Below are positions 61,968-64,000 of a stretch of DNA of 64,000 bases, in pieces. The position numbers and the translations under genes were made by a program. Numbering within the stretch: position 1 is the first letter of the stretch; every line of letters begins with the position of its first letter. Source of the stretch: Dimorphilus gyrociliatus (Eukaryota; Annelida; Polychaeta; Dinophilidae); assembly GCA_904063045.1 (NCBI GenBank), contig CAJFCJ010000002.1, forward strand, positions 248,001-312,000. The letters run 5' to 3'. A model generated the notes under the pieces. The model saw only the letters and a program-made list of their open reading frames with translations. It had not been told where the DNA came from and made no database searches.

Positions 61968-63744
61968 TCAATATTTAACTTTATCAACTGTTGAACCGTA
62001 GGCTACAAACTCAAAACTATGCCTTCTTCCCGATTTTTTCTTATATAAGTAGCTGATAGCTGATACTAGAAGTAATGTTATAAGACTTATCAGCATCGAT
62101 AATGTTTTATAAGGGAAGTTTTGAGTTCCTGCATCGTAATAGGGATATTCAATAAGTGCAGGAATATCCAAGTCTTTATCACCTCCGGATAATCTGAAGA
62201 AAATACCGACAAGAAAACCTGCAATTGAACCCCATTTTTCTGTGTATGGAACATGTACAGCACAAATTAACTGAGGTAAAATGATTACGTAGCACAGATC
62301 AGAGCTGAGGTACCAAAGAGTATAAACTGAATCTATCTGGATAGCTAATGCACAGGCGGCTGCTGCTATAAAGAAAATAGCCAATCTAACAATCCAGATT
62401 AATTCTCGATCTTTTACGTTTCGACGAAAGCAAACAGACATCAAAGGATCATAGATATTTTTTGCAAACATGGAAGAAGCCGAGAGAATAGAAGAATCAG
62501 CCGAAGACATCACTGCAGCACTAATAGCTCCTAGGCCTATGACCGCTACTGGAACTGGCGTTAAATATTCTAGGACATAAGGCAAAATCAAAGAAGAACT
62601 AGCATCTGGCATTGCTTGCTGTTGACCAGCAACCATTTCCATTTTTAGCTTCCCGTAATATTTATAATCTGTTTCATTCCATTTAGTTGATTTTGCTATT
62701 GCACCAACTAAAATGGCAGGAATGGCCATAATTAAACAACCGAGTGCACCGAAAAATGACAATAACTGAGCTACCCGTTCATTTTTTGCTGATAAAACTC
62801 TTTGAAAATATACTTGCCAAGGTATACCTCCAAATATTAATAATAAGGCATTCTCGGACCACAAAGACCATCCTTCTTTTTCTGGAAGTTGGTCTGCATC
62901 CCACCAAGTTGTAAATGTATCACTTATGCTTCTAGTTGCAGAATTTGTAAGTGCAAAAGGTATGGCCAGCCATAAGCCAATTAATATGCAAAATAATTGA
63001 ATAACGTCTGTGAATGCAACTGAAAATAACCCTCCGAACAACACATATGTGATGGCTACTCCAGCTGATATAATTATGGACCATTTATGATCCAAGGCTA
63101 TTATAACTGACAAACTAGCTCCAAGAGCATTTAAAATAGCTGCAGACCAAAATATTTCGCCCATAAGTGCTGGTATATAGAGTAAAGCAGCCATTATTCG
63201 TCCAAACCGAGCTTCAAAAGCATCTAACATAGTTACATATCCTGCTTTTCTCATTGACTTCGCAAAGATTAGACCCCCTAAACACAGGCTTATTGAATAT
63301 CCAATGGGCGCTTGGGCCCATATTAACCCACTCGTATAAACACTTTCCGCTGTGCCGTTAATATAACCTCCACCAACCCATGTGGCAGTCATGGTGAAAG
63401 TTCCTAATAATAGTCCAATGTTTCTTCCTGCCAGCATCAAATCCTCTTTATTGGTACCCGATACCTTACGTCTTCTACAGCAGCTAGCAATTATCCCTAT
63501 AACAACGATAAGAGCGTAGAATAAAACAAGGGCGACAAGACCCCATGTTTTAAGACTTTTCTCTCTTAAACCTGGACTGAGAGAGAGAAAAATAATGGAT
63601 TTTAGTTCTTATCCTGTAAAATTCTTATTTAAAAATAATATCTCAAACAGGATTCAATATGAATAACATTCACCTGGAATTATTTGTATAGTTGTTGATC
63701 TGAGTTACTTGAGTTATTTGAGTGATTTGAGTTGTTTTCTCCAT
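61968..63744 (-). CDS. SLC5A7: High-affinity choline transporter (SLC5A7/CHT1)
   Basis: Exon 1 (63674-63744) encodes an extracellular N-terminus made of Thr-Gln repeats and N-glycosylation sites (NYTNNSS). It joins to 61968-63576, which starts the first helix (WGLVALVLFYALIVVIGI). Diagnostic CHT1 runs are GRNIGLLLG, FTMTATWVGGGYINGTAE, WAQAPIGYS, GYVTMLDAFEARFG, FGGLFSVAFTDVIQLFCI, GGIPWQVYFQRVLS, GAISAAVMSSADSSILSASSMFA and LWYLSSDLCYVIILPQL. These cover the sodium and choline sites of the LeuT-like fold with 13 helices. CHT1 takes choline back into cholinergic terminals and limits acetylcholine synthesis. The C-terminal tail is short compared with vertebrates. Confidence 0.97.
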
Positions 63745-64000
63745 TGTTTGTTGATTATTTTATAACTATTGAAAAAATAGCGAATCTTTAAATCAATAAT
63801 CTTCTATTTTAAATCTTTGTCAGCAGCAAAATAGCACGATATCAAGGCTTTAAATCTTTAAAGTCGTCCGCTCTTTCATCTATATTTCAAAAAAGTGTTG
63901 TTGCTTCCCTTTTGAACAGTATATGGCCAGTTAAACCAACATATTGAGGAATTTTATTGGCTTGACTTCTTTGCTACTATAACTCAATACGGAAATATTG
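63745..64000. promoter_or_regulatory. Upstream region of the choline transporter gene
   Basis: 256 AT-rich bases upstream of the transporter start codon up to the right edge of the window. It should contain the 5' UTR and promoter; no specific element can be named. Confidence 0.3.

Noticed and set aside
1-64000. Transposable elements, integrated viruses, tRNA or rRNA genes
   Set aside because: No transposase, reverse transcriptase or terminal repeats, and no clear tRNA box A/B pairs or rRNA sequence were seen by eye. A covariance-model or repeat search would be needed to exclude small ones.

Overview
This window is nuclear DNA from a bilaterian animal with a compact, AT-rich genome. It holds 20 protein-coding loci in 64 kb. 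Most introns are 50-100 bases with ordinary GT..AG borders, neighbouring genes sit a few dozen to about 2,000 bases apart, and no transposon, rRNA, tRNA or CRISPR array was recognised. The gene set (L45-type activin/TGF-beta receptor, peroxidasin, Shaw channel, MYPT, Disabled, choline transporter, MMACHC) is metazoan. A small-genome lophotrochozoan such as an interstitial annelid would fit, but that is inference from gene density and family resemblance, not proof.

Layout. 1-5480 (-): LRP1-like endocytic receptor running off the left edge. 6007-8167 (+): type I activin/TGF-beta receptor kinase. 9549-11501 (-): transmembrane protein with two C-type lectin domains. 13855-16166 (-): seven-finger C2H2 protein. 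17108-19842 (+): unusual ERM protein with no coiled-coil rod. 19932-25415 (-): peroxidasin. 25825-26310 (+): FKBP12. 26597-29186 (-): Disabled. 30200-31987 (+): inositol hexakisphosphate kinase. 32216-35236 (+): TTI1. 35393-36805 (-): LARP6. 37378-39030 (+): LEO1 with an RS domain. 39337-40765 (+): secreted C-type lectin. 40808-41720 (-): MMACHC. 42690/43782-47541 (+): membrane M1 aminopeptidase with two alternative first exons. 49402-51106 (+): degenerate UDP-glycosyltransferase locus. 51156-51972 (-): PLPBP. 52258-55714 (+): myosin phosphatase targeting subunit. 56233-57636 (-): Shaw/Kv3 potassium channel. 58766-61676 (+): single-pass EGF/thrombospondin-repeat protein of unknown family. 61968-63744 (-): high-affinity choline transporter.

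The genes do not form an operon or one pathway. They fall into loose functional themes: cell surface and matrix (LRP, lectins, peroxidasin, TSR protein), signalling (activin receptor, Disabled, IP6K, MYPT, ERM), neuronal excitability (Kv3, choline transporter) and housekeeping (FKBP12, TTI1, LARP6, LEO1, MMACHC, PLPBP). Several pairs share a short divergent promoter region or converge tail to tail within 50-160 bases.

The most unusual items are an ERM protein whose helical rod is replaced by an acidic low-complexity linker, a LEO1 with an SR-like RS domain, an aminopeptidase whose two phase-matched first exons swap the cytosolic tail, a Kv3 channel with a histidine in place of a conserved S4 lysine, an orphan EGF/TSR receptor-like protein, and a UGT locus that has lost its donor-binding signature. 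All exon joins were read by eye from frame and splice signals and have no transcript support.
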